In this document: in pieces, positions 45,704 through 54,688 of the stretch
Layout of the letters: each line of letters starts with the position of its first letter
Numbering within the stretch: position 1 is the stretch's first letter
The notes under the pieces: model-generated
Told to the model about the DNA's origin: nothing
Seen by the model: only the letters and a program-made list of their open reading frames with translations
The model's database searches: none
Made by a program: the position numbers and the translations under genes
Source: Streptomyces malachitofuscus
Lineage (GTDB): Bacteria; Actinomycetota; Actinomycetes; Streptomycetales; Streptomycetaceae
NCBI RefSeq assembly: GCF_014650055.1
Contig: NZ_BMUF01000001.1
Span: 372,001-436,000 of the forward strand
DNA: 64,000 nucleotides
Reading direction: 5' to 3'

Positions 45704-47959
45704 TTGAGTCGTGAAACTGACACTCCGTCCTCCGGGCCCAACGGGCACGGTGGAGCCGCCTACCCGTCGGGCACCCCGCCCTACGGAATTCCGGCGATTC
45801 CGGACGCGGGTACGGACGCGGGCCGTTCGGCCCCGCGGCCGGAGGAACGCAAGACCGAGACCACGCTGACCACCCGGATCCGGATCAACATCCCCGGATC
45901 GCGGCCCATTCCGCCGGTCGTCGTGCGCAAGCCCGTCAAGGACGCGGAGAAGAAGGGCCTTACCGACGCCGAGGCGTCGGCTCCGTCCCCGGCGTCGGCT
46001 CCGTCCCCCGCCGCGGTCGAGCCTCCCGGTCGGCCCGCCGCGCCGGCCCAGCCCGCCGCCCCGGCGGCGGAGGAGAAGCCGGCCAGTGACTGGTTCGCGC
46101 CCCGCAAGTCGGGCGCGGGCAAGGGCGGTACGGGTGGCTCGTCCGCCAACGGGGCCGGTACGCCGAGCGGTTCCGGTCCCGCGACCGGTGGCGGGGCGCC
46201 GAGTAATCCGGGTCCCGCCACGAGTGGCGGGGCGCCGAGTGGTCCGGGGCCCGCGACACGGGGTGGCGCGCCGGCGGGCCCGGGTGCCCCCGGTGGCGCG
46301 CGGACCGGCGCCGCACGTCCCGGCGGTGTGGTCGGCTCCATGGGCGCGCCGGGCGGCCCCCGTTCCGGCGGTACGACGCGCCCGGGACCCACCGGCGCGA
46401 CCGGTGCGACCGGCGGGCCCGTGGCCCCCGGGCACGGCGGCGGCACCGGCTCCTTCGACGTGACCGAGGCGCTGGCCGGCCCGCCGGCGGGCCCCGGCAC
46501 CCGCCCGGGCGGGCACCCCGGTGGCGAGCCCCGCCGCGACGACCTGCCGTTCTTCACGGAGGAAGGACCCGGCGGCGCCCCCGGGCAGCGCGGTCCGGCC
46601 GGCGTGCCGGGTCAGGACACCCGGCCCGGGTACGGCGGCCCGCAGGGCCCCGCCGGTCCCACCGGCGGCCCGGTGACCGGCGACGCCCCGACCATGCCGT
46701 CGGCGGGCGCTCCGGGCGCTCCCGGCCCCGGCGGTGCGCAGCAGGGCCGTCCCGGCGCCCCGGGCGCCGGCCTCAGCGACGACACGGCGATCCTCACGCC
46801 CCAGCAGCCCGCCGAACCGGGCACCCCGGGCTACGGCCCCCGCCACGACAACGTCTCCGGGCACACCGTCACCAGCGGCATCCCCGTCGTCCCGCCGAGC
46901 GCGGCCTTCGACGCGCCCGGCCGCCCCGGCACGGACGGCCCTCGTCCGCACACGCCCCCCAAGCTGCCCGAGCCGGTCTCCCCGCCCCCGGCGAGCTCCT
47001 CGAAGGCGCCGAAGAAGAAGGGGCGTAACAAGCTCGTCCTGCTCGGCGGCGGTGTGTTCTTCCTCGCCGGTGTCGCCTACGGCGCCGGTCTGCTGATGAA
47101 CAGCTCCGACGTGCCCAAGGGCACCACCGTGCTCGGCGTCGACATCGGCGGCGGCACGCGCGACGACGCGGTGAAGAAGCTGAACGCCGCCCTCGGCGAC
47201 CGGCTGAACAAGCCGCTGAAGCTGTCGGTCGACGGCAGTACCGTCGAGCTGCAGCCGGACAACGCGGGCCTGCAGTTCGACGCCGACGCCACCGTCGGCG
47301 CGGCCGCCACGGCCGACTACAACCCGGTCAACGTGATCGGCTCCCTCTTCGGCCAGCAGCGCGTCGTCGAACCGCACATGCCCGTCGACGAGGAGAAGCT
47401 GCAGGCCGCCCTGGAGAACGCCGCAGGCGGCTCCGGCTCGGTGACCGAGGGCTCGATCAAGTTCGAGTCCGGCAAGGCCGTTCCCGTCTATCCCAAGGCG
47501 GGCCAGGGCATCGACGTGGCCAAGGCGTCCGACGTGGTGACGGAGGCGTACCGCACCCTGGTGGAGACCGGCACCTCCGCCGCGGTGAAGGTCCCGACCA
47601 CCGTCCAGCAGCCCAAGGTCTCCAAGGCCGAGGTCGACCGGATGATGAAGGAGTTCGCCGAGCCGGCGATGTCGGACATCGTCACCGTGCAGACCGATCC
47701 GGCGCACTCGATCCCGATGAGCCCCGAGAAGTCGCTCTGGAAGTTCCTCCGGGTGGTGCCCGTCAACGACAAGCTCGTCGACAAGCCCGACCTCAACGCC
47801 CTGAAGGAGCTGTACGGCCAGACGTTCGACGGTGTGCTCATCACCCGGGGCAACGGGAAGAAGACGGCCGTCACCCCCCAGGACGTCTACGTCGCCCTCC
47901 GCCAGGCACTGACCAGCAAGACCGACCGCGTCGCCGTCATCGAGACGAACCCCAGCTGA
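45704..47959 (+). CDS. Membrane protein with Gly/Pro/Ala-rich cytoplasmic arm and peptidoglycan-binding (VanW-associated) domain
   Basis: 751 residues from TTG at 45704 (MSRETDTPSSG), with GGGAGA upstream. Residues 1-440 are low-complexity Pro/Gly/Ala/Thr-rich, with collagen-like and 12-residue repeats. One transmembrane helix (LVLLGGGVFFLAGVAYGAGLL) lies near 450, then an extracytoplasmic part with a PG_binding_4-like domain (GTTVLGVDIGGGTRDDAVKK; the LQPDNAGLQFDADATV motif). No VanW or L,D-transpeptidase catalytic domain follows, so it is probably a wall-binding structural protein. A 15-bp terminator follows the stop. Confidence 0.82.
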   Translation: MSRETDTPSSGPNGHGGAAYPSGTPPYGIPAIPDAGTDAGRSAPRPEERKTETTLTTRIRINIPGSRPIPPVVVRKPVKDAEKKGLTDAEASAPSPASAPSPAAVEPPGRPAAPAQPAAPAAEEKPASDWFAPRKSGAGKGGTGGSSANGAGTPSGSGPATGGGAPSNPGPATSGGAPSGPGPATRGGAPAGPGAPGGARTGAARPGGVVGSMGAPGGPRSGGTTRPGPTGATGATGGPVAPGHGGGTGSFDVTEALAGPPAGPGTRPGGHPGGEPRRDDLPFFTEEGPGGAPGQRGPAGVPGQDTRPGYGGPQGPAGPTGGPVTGDAPTMPSAGAPGAPGPGGAQQGRPGAPGAGLSDDTAILTPQQPAEPGTPGYGPRHDNVSGHTVTSGIPVVPPSAAFDAPGRPGTDGPRPHTPPKLPEPVSPPPASSSKAPKKKGRNKLVLLGGGVFFLAGVAYGAGLLMNSSDVPKGTTVLGVDIGGGTRDDAVKKLNAALGDRLNKPLKLSVDGSTVELQPDNAGLQFDADATVGAAATADYNPVNVIGSLFGQQRVVEPHMPVDEEKLQAALENAAGGSGSVTEGSIKFESGKAVPVYPKAGQGIDVAKASDVVTEAYRTLVETGTSAAVKVPTTVQQPKVSKAEVDRMMKEFAEPAMSDIVTVQTDPAHSIPMSPEKSLWKFLRVVPVNDKLVDKPDLNALKELYGQTFDGVLITRGNGKKTAVTPQDVYVALRQALTSKTDRVAVIETNPS
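46166..46273 (+). repeat. Three 36-bp in-frame repeats in the low-complexity arm
   Basis: Three consecutive 12-codon units encode Ser-x-x-Gly-Pro-Ala-Thr-x-Gly-Gly-Ala-Pro with small changes (46166-46201, 46202-46237, 46238-46273). The DNA copies differ at several positions, so the expansion is not recent. Confidence 0.75.
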
Positions 47960-47972
47960 CGCGGCCTTCGTC

Positions 47973-48005
47973 CGAGGGCACCCGGTGAGCCACCGGGTGC
48001 CCTCG
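47973..48005. terminator. Bidirectional terminator between 45704 gene and SirB1-like gene
   Basis: A 15-bp perfect stem (47973-47987 with 47991-48005) with a 3-nt loop lies between convergent stops at 47959 and 48008. Confidence 0.88.
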
Positions 48006-48007
48006 CC

Positions 48008-48889
48008 CTAGTTCAGCAGGGCCCTGGCCGCCCGGGCCTGTCCGCGCACCTGCTCCGCCGCCGGCTCGTCCACCGCCGCCACCACCTCCGCGTAGGCCTC
48101 CAGCTCCCGCGCGCCGTCCTGGAAGTCACCGCGCTGCACCAGGAGCTGCGCCCGCTCGTAGCGCAGCCGCGCCGCGTGCGAGGGGAGGAGCAGGGACAGC
48201 TCCACCGCCCACAGCGCCACGTCCGACCGCTCCGGCCGGGCCGCAGCCCACGCCCGTACGTTGTTCAGGATCCGCAGGACGACGTCCAGCACCCCCGCGG
48301 GCGCCAGCATCGACGGGTCCAGCGGCGCCCCCGTCGCCCCCGCGACCAGCAGCTCGGCATCGGCCCCGCTCAGCACCCGGCCCCCGTCGAACGGATCGGC
48401 CAGCACCTGCCCCGCCCCCGCGCCCGGCTCCCCGAACCCGACGACGAAATGCCCCGGCAGCGCCACCCCGTACACCGGCGCCCCCGCCCGCCGGGCCACC
48501 TCGATCCACACCACCGACAGCAGGATCGGCAGCCCGCGCCGCCGCCGCAGCACCTCGTGCAGCAGCGAGGACTCCAGCCGCTGGTAGTCGTCCGGGACGC
48601 CGTGGAAGCCGTACCGCTCACCCAGCAGGTCCCGCAGCGCCAGCGCCCACGCGCGCGGCGAGCCGGGCCGGTAGGGCAGCTCACCGGCCAGCCGGTCCAG
48701 CTCCACCTCCACGGTGTCCATCCCGGCCTCGTCCAGCGTGCCGTCCGCCTCCGCGCCCACCAGCAGGCACAGCGTGGACAGGCCGGGCCGCTCGCAGCGG
48801 GCCTCCTCGGCGAACCGCTCGCGCAGTTCCGCGGAGCGTCCGGGCGGCGGGGGGTACGGGGAACGCATACCCGGTTCGTGCCCGCTCAC
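48008..48889 (-). CDS. SirB1/transglutaminase-like family protein
   Basis: 293 residues, GTG at 48889 overlapping the upstream GNAT stop. The central part matches the SirB1_N transglutaminase-like domain: RLESSLLHEVLRRRRGLPILLSVVWIEVARRAG, then GVALPGHFVVGFGEPG with the His and a following Asp (LADPFDGGRVL). The Cys of true transglutaminases is replaced, as in this family generally, so enzymatic activity is doubtful. The C-terminal third is helical and TPR-like. It forms a two-gene operon with the acetyltransferase. Confidence 0.83.
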   Translation of the reverse strand: MSGHEPGMRSPYPPPPGRSAELRERFAEEARCERPGLSTLCLLVGAEADGTLDEAGMDTVEVELDRLAGELPYRPGSPRAWALALRDLLGERYGFHGVPDDYQRLESSLLHEVLRRRRGLPILLSVVWIEVARRAGAPVYGVALPGHFVVGFGEPGAGAGQVLADPFDGGRVLSGADAELLVAGATGAPLDPSMLAPAGVLDVVLRILNNVRAWAAARPERSDVALWAVELSLLLPSHAARLRYERAQLLVQRGDFQDGARELEAYAEVVAAVDEPAAEQVRGQARAARALLN

Positions 48890-49917
48890 GGCGCTCCGTC
48901 ACCTGCCGGAGCCGACGATTCCGGCGATGCGGGGGCGCGGTAGTGGTGGTACGCGTGGTGCGGGGCGAACCCCATGCGCTCGTACAGCGCCCGCGCGCCG
49001 GCGTTGTCGTCCTCCACCTGGAGCCAGGCCGCCGAGGCGCCCTCGTCCAGCGCCCGCCGGGCCAGCGCGGCCATCACGGCGGTCGCCAGCCCCCGCCGCC
49101 GCTGCTCCGGGTCGACCTCGACCGCGGCGAACCCGGCCCACCGGCCGTCCACCACACACCGCCCGATGGCCGCGGGCGCCTCCCGGCCCGGCACCGTGGC
49201 GAACCACACCGACGCCCCGCTCCCCAGCACCCGCAGCGCCACCTCGCTCACCCCCTTGCGCCGGTACCGGGCCAGCCACGCCTCGTCGGCCTCCCGCGAC
49301 AGCGTCACCCCGGACGGCTCCCCGCCGAGGTCGGCGACCGGCGCCAGGGCGCCCACCCACAGCTCCGCGGTCACCTCCCGCACCCATCCCCGCCGCTCCA
49401 GCTCCGCACAGAGCACCTCCTGCGTCCCCTCGGCGCCGGTGGCGGTCTGGACATAGGCGGGCAGCCCGCGGGCCGCGTACCAGCCGCGTACGGCCGTCAG
49501 CGCGTCGTCCAGCGGCATGCCCGGGTCGCCGAGCGGCAGCGCGGAGTTGGCCCGCCGCGTGAAGCCGCTCGCGCTCCTGAGCTCCCACGCGCCGAGTCGC
49601 TCGCTCTCCACGGGACGCCACGCCCGCGCGGAGACCCGCGCCAGCTCCTCGTACGACGCCGCGGGGCCACGCCGACGCGCCGGGGCGGAGGGAATCACCT
49701 TGCCCGCGACCAGCGCGGACTCCGCGACGCGGACACTTTCCCCGTTCTTCCTTGTGATCCGCAGCACACCGTTGTCCCATGATGTGAGAACGCCGACCGT
49801 GTCGGTGAACTTCTCACCCGTTGGACCATGTTCGATCAAGCACCGTACGGAGACCCGTTTCCCCACGTCAGCAGTGGTGATGCGGACCTCGAGGCGCCCG
49901 GCGGCAGAGATTTCCAC
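48886..49917 (-). CDS. GNAT acetyltransferase with N-terminal SH3-like domain
   Basis: 343 residues, GTG at 49917 behind AGGAGGGG. The first ~75 residues form a beta-rich SH3-like segment (KRVSVRCLIEHGPTGEKFTD; WDNGVLRITRKNGESVRV). The GNAT core follows a linker and shows the acetyl-CoA loop EQRRRGLATAVMAALARRAL, then WLQVEDDNAGARALYERMGF. The substrate is unknown. The promoter region is shared with fdxA across 140 bp of divergent DNA. Confidence 0.85.
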   Translation of the reverse strand: MEISAAGRLEVRITTADVGKRVSVRCLIEHGPTGEKFTDTVGVLTSWDNGVLRITRKNGESVRVAESALVAGKVIPSAPARRRGPAASYEELARVSARAWRPVESERLGAWELRSASGFTRRANSALPLGDPGMPLDDALTAVRGWYAARGLPAYVQTATGAEGTQEVLCAELERRGWVREVTAELWVGALAPVADLGGEPSGVTLSREADEAWLARYRRKGVSEVALRVLGSGASVWFATVPGREAPAAIGRCVVDGRWAGFAAVEVDPEQRRRGLATAVMAALARRALDEGASAAWLQVEDDNAGARALYERMGFAPHHAYHHYRAPASPESSAPAGDGAP

Positions 49918-50057
49918 AGGTCAGTTCACCCCTCCTGTTCGGATCATGCCCAGGAACGGAGATACTAGGGGCGGGCATCGACGACGCCGCGCTCCCGCGC
50001 GCCAGGCGGCGGAGCCTGAGGAGGCCCGCCAGCGCCCTATCGAGGAGGAACGACAGC

Positions 50058-50375
50058 GTGACCTACGTCATCGCGCAGCCTTGTGTCGACGTGAAGGACA
50101 AGGCGTGCATCGAGGAGTGCCCGGTCGACTGCATCTACGAGGGCCAGCGGTCCTTGTACATCCACCCGGACGAATGCGTCGACTGCGGCGCCTGTGAACC
50201 GGTCTGCCCGGTCGAGGCCATCTTCTACGAGGACGACACTCCCGAGGAGTGGAAGGACTACTACAAGGCGAACGTCGAGTTCTTCGACGAGCTCGGCTCG
50301 CCCGGCGGCGCCAGCAAGCTGGGTCTGATCGAGCGGGACCACCCGTTCATCGCCGCGCTGCCGCCGCAGGCGTAG
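50058..50375 (+). CDS. fdxA: 7Fe ferredoxin (FdxA/FdxC type)
   Basis: 105 residues, GTG at 50058 behind GAGGAGG. Cys motifs CVDVKDKACIEECPVDC and CVDCGACEPVCPVEA are those of actinobacterial ferredoxins carrying one [3Fe-4S] and one [4Fe-4S] cluster; the C-terminal extension (EEWKDYYKANVEFFDEL) is also typical. It donates electrons to oxidoreductases such as cytochromes P450. The dapC gene follows 116 bp later, as in many actinobacteria. Confidence 0.95.
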   Translation: MTYVIAQPCVDVKDKACIEECPVDCIYEGQRSLYIHPDECVDCGACEPVCPVEAIFYEDDTPEEWKDYYKANVEFFDELGSPGGASKLGLIERDHPFIAALPPQA

Positions 50376-50491
50376 CCGTCCCGTAAGCGGCCCCCGCATC
50401 GACGTGCCGCCTTGGTCCCGCACGGCCCGGTCCCTCCGGACCGCCGTGCGGGGCCGAGGCGTTCGCCGTACCAGAAAGTGAGCCCCCGCCC

Positions 50492-51592
50492 GTGTCCGCA
50501 GTCTCCGACCGGTTGCCCACCTTCCCCTGGGACAAGCTGGAGCCGTACAAGAAGACGGCCGCCGCGCACCCCGAGGGCATCGTCGACCTCTCCGTCGGCA
50601 CGCCCGTCGACCCGGTGCCCGAGCCGATCCAGAAGGCCCTGATCGCCGCGGCGGACTCACCGGGCTATCCCACGGTCTGGGGCACGACGGAGCTGCGCGA
50701 CGCGATCACCCGCTGGGCGGAGCAGCGGCTGGGCGCCCGGGACGTCACCCACCGGCACGTCCTGCCGATCGTCGGTTCCAAGGAACTGGTCGCCTGGCTG
50801 CCCACCCAGCTCGGACTCGGCCCCGGCGACAAGGTCGCCTACCCGCGCCTGGCCTACCCGACGTACGAGGTCGGCGCCCGCCTCGCCCGCGCGGGTTACG
50901 TGTCGTACGACGATCCGACCGATCTCGACCCGGCCGGTCTGAAGCTGCTGTGGCTGAACTCCCCCTCCAACCCGACGGGGCGGGTGCTGTCCAAGGAGGA
51001 GCTGACCCGGATCGTCGCCTGGGCCCGCGAGCACGGCGTCCTCGTCTTCTCCGACGAGTGCTACATCGAACTCGGCTGGGAGGCGGACCCGGTCTCGGTG
51101 CTGCACCCCGACGTCAACGGCGGTTCCTACGACGGCATCGTGTCGGTGCACTCCCTGTCCAAGCGGTCCAACCTCGCCGGCTACCGCGCGGCCTTCCTGG
51201 CCGGTGACCCGGCCGTCCTCGGTCCGCTGCTGGAGATCCGCAAGCACGGCGGGATGATGACCTCCGCGCCGACGCAGGCGGCCGTGGTGGCGGCCCTGGG
51301 CGACGACGAGCACGTCCGCGTCCAGCGGGAGCGCTACGCGGCCCGCCGCACCGCCCTGCGCGAGGCCCTGCTCGCCCACGGCTTCCGCATCGAGCACAGC
51401 GAGGCCAGCCTCTACCTGTGGGCCACGAGGGACGAGTCCTGCTGGGACACGGTCGCCCACCTCGCGGGCCTGGGCATCCTGGTGGCGCCGGGCGACTTCT
51501 ACGGCCCCGCCGGCGCGAACTTCGTCCGCGTCGCCCTGACCGCCACGGACACCCGGGTCCAGGCCGCCGCCCACCGCCTGACCACAAAGTGA
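50492..51592 (+). CDS. dapC: Succinyldiaminopimelate transaminase
   Basis: 366 residues, GTG at 50492. It is a fold-type I PLP aminotransferase: LWLNSPSNPTGRVLSKEEL holds the Asn, VFSDECYIELGW the Asp/Tyr, SVHSLSKRSNLAGYRAAF the Schiff-base Lys, and NFVRVALT the Arg. The fdxA-dapC arrangement with dapE nearby supports lysine/meso-diaminopimelate synthesis. DapC makes N-succinyl-L,L-diaminopimelate from the 6-oxo precursor and glutamate. Confidence 0.93.
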   Translation: MSAVSDRLPTFPWDKLEPYKKTAAAHPEGIVDLSVGTPVDPVPEPIQKALIAAADSPGYPTVWGTTELRDAITRWAEQRLGARDVTHRHVLPIVGSKELVAWLPTQLGLGPGDKVAYPRLAYPTYEVGARLARAGYVSYDDPTDLDPAGLKLLWLNSPSNPTGRVLSKEELTRIVAWAREHGVLVFSDECYIELGWEADPVSVLHPDVNGGSYDGIVSVHSLSKRSNLAGYRAAFLAGDPAVLGPLLEIRKHGGMMTSAPTQAAVVAALGDDEHVRVQRERYAARRTALREALLAHGFRIEHSEASLYLWATRDESCWDTVAHLAGLGILVAPGDFYGPAGANFVRVALTATDTRVQAAAHRLTTK

Positions 51593-51660
51593 CCCGGCAG
51601 CCGGGCCCGGGTGCACTGGCCGTGGGCTGAACGGTGCCCTGCGCCCGTGGCTGTGCCCAC

Positions 51661-51699
51661 CCTCCCCCCATAGCCCAAAGGCATGGGAGGTACCCCCAT
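51661..51699. repeat. Dispersed Streptomyces intergenic palindromic repeat
   Basis: CTCCC with GGGAG around CCATAGCCCAAAGGCAT-like sequence, followed by TACCCCCAT. From memory this element recurs widely in Streptomyces intergenic DNA. It lies in the 299-bp gap after dapC, where a small GTGCCGC/GCGGCAC hairpin (51749-51766) may be the dapC terminator. Confidence 0.55.
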
Positions 51700-51748
51700 C
51701 GCCCTGCGGAACGACTGCCCACAGCCAGGGCCGTAGCTGCGGGCAGTC

Positions 51749-51766
51749 GTGCCGCTGGGGCGGCAC
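51749..51766. terminator. Possible terminator in the gap between dapC and the secreted-protein gene
   Basis: GTGCCGC (51749-51755) and GCGGCAC (51760-51766) form a 7-bp stem with a TGGG loop between convergent genes. Confidence 0.4.
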
Positions 51767-51891
51767 GGGTGGGCGCGGCGGCACCCCGCCGACGCCGGGC
51801 TGCGCAACCCACCCCCGACGCAGACAGGGAACGGGGCCTGGGGAGTACCCCAGACCCCGTCGACGTACGGCAGGTCGTGCAGGCCGGGCGC

Positions 51892-52224
51892 CTAGCCGAG
51901 CGGCAGGCTCTTGACCGGCGCGGGCACGCCACCCTTGGCCAGCGAGTCCGTCGGCAGCTGCTTCACCACCGGCACGGCCTTCTTCACGGTCTTGCCCGCC
52001 GCCGGCGTCACCTCGTTCGCGTCGGGCGTGGCCTTGCCGACACCCCTCGTCACGTTGTCCACGGTGCTGCCCGGCGCCCCGTCAAGGGCGGTCAGCCCGA
52101 GGTTCGGGGCGGACGGCAGCTCGGGAGCCGCGGTCGCGGTACCGGCCGCACCGACCCCGGCGGCCGCTCCCGCAGCGACGAGCAGCGCGGCACGGGCGAT
52201 CCGACGGGTCAGGGGGAGGGACAT
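51892..52224 (-). CDS. Small secreted protein of unknown function
   Basis: 110 residues, ATG at 52224 with AAGGAG 6 bases upstream; the longer open frame is rejected. A Sec signal peptide is clear: RR-containing start, hydrophobic ALLVAAGAAAGVGAAG, and a cut after TATAA. The mature ~75 residues are rich in Val/Pro/Lys/Ala with repeats of Lys-x-Val and no Cys. I do not recognise a domain. Confidence 0.7.
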   Translation of the reverse strand: MSLPLTRRIARAALLVAAGAAAGVGAAGTATAAPELPSAPNLGLTALDGAPGSTVDNVTRGVGKATPDANEVTPAAGKTVKKAVPVVKQLPTDSLAKGGVPAPVKSLPLG

Positions 52225-52363
52225 GGTGCTCCTTCGACGGCAGACAACGATGGGTGTCCGGCCGCCCGGCAGGAGATCGACCGGCTGTCGACCACCGGGC
52301 TCGGACGCAGTGACTACCGCTCGACCGCCGCGAAGGTTGCGGCGTGCTCTTGTAAAGAGTTGG

Positions 52364-52378
52364 CAATGCGTCGCATTG
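52364..52378. promoter_or_regulatory. Palindrome upstream of the secreted-protein gene
   Basis: CAATGCG-T-CGCATTG is a perfect inverted repeat, 140 bp upstream of the start at 52224 in a locally A+T-richer patch (TTGTAAAGAGTTGG beside it). It could be an operator or part of a promoter for the minus-strand gene. Confidence 0.35.
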
Positions 52379-52415
52379 TCCGGCCGCATGCCATCCCCGC
52401 GGGTGAGCGCCCGTA

Positions 52416-53405
52416 CTACTGCGCGGTGGTGATCCGCACCGCCGCCCCCGCGCCCCCGTCGGTGTCCGCGGACCCCTTGCCGTCGGCGGACCGCCACTCG
52501 CTGTCGGTGTGCCCGGCGGTCCACTCCCGCCCGGCGTAGGAGACCCGCTTTATGTGCAGCTCGGAGGCGTTGGCCACGGCCCAGTGCGCCAGCTGCCACC
52601 CCCGCGGCCCGGCACGCCTCCCGGCGTCCGCTCCGCTCCCGGCGGTGACCGGAACCGTCACGGTCCGCTCGTCGGAGTCCCCGGTGCCGGAACCGTCCGT
52701 GTCCGCCGGGGACGCCGAGGCGTCCACCTCCGCGCCGGCCGGCTCCAGCGCGTCCCGTCCGAAGTCCCGGGCCAGCGCGGCCCGTACCGCGCCCGCACCC
52801 GCCGCCCGGGTCGCCGCGGGACGTCCCTCGCAGGTCAGCGTGGCCGCCGAGCGCCCGGTGAGTGCGGCGGCCAGCAGCGCGGCGTCCGGCTCGTGCTTGG
52901 CGTACGCCTGCGGGAAGCCGCTGCGCTGCACCCGCTGCGCGGCGACGGTGAGCGGCAGCCGGGTGTAGCCCGGCACCTCCTCCAGGTGCTCGTAGAACTT
53001 CCCCGCCGCGTACGCCGGGTCCATGATCTCCTTCGGCGTGCCCCAGCCCTGCGAGGGACGCTGCTGGAACAGCCCCAGCGAGTCACGGTCGCCGTAGTCG
53101 ATGTTGCGCAGCGCCGACTCCTGCAGCGCGGTCGCCAGCGCGATCGTCACGGCCCGCTCGGGCAGTTCGCGCGCCGTGCCCACGGCGGTGATCGTCGCCG
53201 CGTTCACCGCCTGCTCGGGCGTGAACTCGTAGGTCGCCCCGTCGTCCTTGCCGGAGACGACCTTGCAGCCGGGACCACCGGTGCCCCCGGTGTCGTACTG
53301 GACCACGACGTAACCGGCGACCGCGGAAAGCACCGCAAGACCCGCACTCCAGCGGAGGAAACGACCGCGACGCGTGCGCTGGGAAGGAAGGGACGGCTCT
53401 GGCAC
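52416..53405 (-). CDS. Membrane-anchored lysozyme/transglycosylase-like protein
   Basis: 329 residues from GTG at 53405 (VPEPSLPSQRTRRGRF). One N-terminal membrane helix (LAVLSAVAGYVVVQY) would anchor it. The domain at ~65-200 has the lysozyme-like pattern ALATALQESALRNIDYGDRD, then SLGLFQQRPSQGWGT and the later AAGKFYEHL; the Glu of QES is the likely catalytic acid. A Ser/Asp/Gly-rich linker follows, then a C-terminal segment of unknown fold. Database records often label similar proteins heavy metal transporter, which the sequence does not support. Confidence 0.72.
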   Translation of the reverse strand: MPEPSLPSQRTRRGRFLRWSAGLAVLSAVAGYVVVQYDTGGTGGPGCKVVSGKDDGATYEFTPEQAVNAATITAVGTARELPERAVTIALATALQESALRNIDYGDRDSLGLFQQRPSQGWGTPKEIMDPAYAAGKFYEHLEEVPGYTRLPLTVAAQRVQRSGFPQAYAKHEPDAALLAAALTGRSAATLTCEGRPAATRAAGAGAVRAALARDFGRDALEPAGAEVDASASPADTDGSGTGDSDERTVTVPVTAGSGADAGRRAGPRGWQLAHWAVANASELHIKRVSYAGREWTAGHTDSEWRSADGKGSADTDGGAGAAVRITTAQ

Positions 53406-53489
53406 GCGTACAAGGTACTGGAGAGTACGGTTCCATGTGAGCCAGGTGCGGACAGTGGTGCCAACCCCCGGCGCGCTAGGGTCGACGGC

Positions 53490-54569
53490 ATGGCCGACAC
53501 CCCGCTTGACCTCACGCTGGACGCCGCGCGCCTGACCGCGCAGCTCGTCGACTTCCCCTCCGAGAGCGGCACCGAGAAGCCGCTCGCGGACGCGATCGAG
53601 ACCGCGCTGCGGAACCTGCCGCACCTGACCGTCGACCGCCACGGCAACAACGTCGTGGCCCGCACGCGGCTCGGGCACGCGGAGCGGGTGATCCTGGCCG
53701 GTCACATCGACACGGTCCCGATCGCGGACAACGTCCCCTCCCGGCTCGACGCCGACGGCACGCTGTGGGGCTGCGGCACCTGCGACATGAAGGCGGGCGT
53801 GGCCGTCCAGCTGCGGATCGCGGCCACGGTCCCCGCCCCCAACCGCGATCTGACCTTCGTCTTCTACGACAACGAGGAGGTCAGCGCCGACCTCAACGGC
53901 CTGGGGCACGTGGCCGACGCCCACCCCGAATGGCTGGAGGGCGACTTCGCGGTGCTCCTCGAGCCCTCCGACGGGCAGGTGGAGGGCGGCTGCCAGGGGA
54001 CCCTGCGGGTACTGCTGAAGACGACCGGCGAGCGCGCCCACTCCGCACGCGGCTGGATGGGCTCCAACGCGATCCACGCCGCCGCCCCGATCCTCGCCCG
54101 CCTGGCCGCGTACGAGCCCCGCCACCCGGTCATCGACGGCCTGGAGTACCGCGAGGGTCTGAACGCGGTCGGCATCTCCGGGGGAGTGGCCGGCAACGTC
54201 ATCCCCGACGAATGCGTCGTCACCGTGAACTTCCGCTACGCCCCGGACCGGACGGAGGAGGAGGCGCTGGCCCATGTCCGCGAGGTCTTCGCGGACTGCG
54301 GGGTGACGGATCTCGTCGTCGACGACCACAGCGGCGCGGCGCTCCCCGGCCTGTCCCACCCGGCCGCGGCGGCCTTCATCGAGGCGGTGGGCGGCACACC
54401 GCAGCCCAAGTACGGCTGGACGGACGTCGCCCGCTTCTCGTCGCTCGGCGTCCCGGCGGTCAACTACGGTCCGGGCAACCCCCACTTGGCGCACCGGCGG
54501 GACGAGCGCGTGGACACCGCGAAGATCCTCGCGGGGGAGGAGCGGCTGCGGTCCTGGCTGACGGCCTGA
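53490..54569 (+). CDS. dapE: Succinyl-diaminopimelate desuccinylase
   Basis: 359 residues, ATG at 53490 with a TAGGGT -10-like hexamer just upstream, typical of leaderless Streptomyces genes. It is an M20 family zinc enzyme: AGHIDTVPIADN holds His and Asp, WGCGTCDMKAGVAVQL the bridging Asp, FYDNEEVSA the Glu pair, VLLEPSD another ligand, and HLAHRRDERV the final His. It releases succinate to give L,L-diaminopimelate, following the dapC product. Divergent from the lysozyme-like gene by 84 bp. Confidence 0.94.
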   Translation: MADTPLDLTLDAARLTAQLVDFPSESGTEKPLADAIETALRNLPHLTVDRHGNNVVARTRLGHAERVILAGHIDTVPIADNVPSRLDADGTLWGCGTCDMKAGVAVQLRIAATVPAPNRDLTFVFYDNEEVSADLNGLGHVADAHPEWLEGDFAVLLEPSDGQVEGGCQGTLRVLLKTTGERAHSARGWMGSNAIHAAAPILARLAAYEPRHPVIDGLEYREGLNAVGISGGVAGNVIPDECVVTVNFRYAPDRTEEEALAHVREVFADCGVTDLVVDDHSGAALPGLSHPAAAAFIEAVGGTPQPKYGWTDVARFSSLGVPAVNYGPGNPHLAHRRDERVDTAKILAGEERLRSWLTA

Positions 54570-54688
54570 GCCCGGCACGCCGCCGGCGCGTTTGGAACGC
54601 TCTCCCGTGGACATGCTGACGTCCCCCGTACGTAACCCGCGTAGATCTACGCTGAGGCGGTACGACCTGGCAATCGGAGGGAGCGCAC

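Noticed and set aside
52416..53405. Heavy metal transporter
   Set aside because: There is one membrane helix and a lysozyme-like motif, with no metal-binding or transport features.
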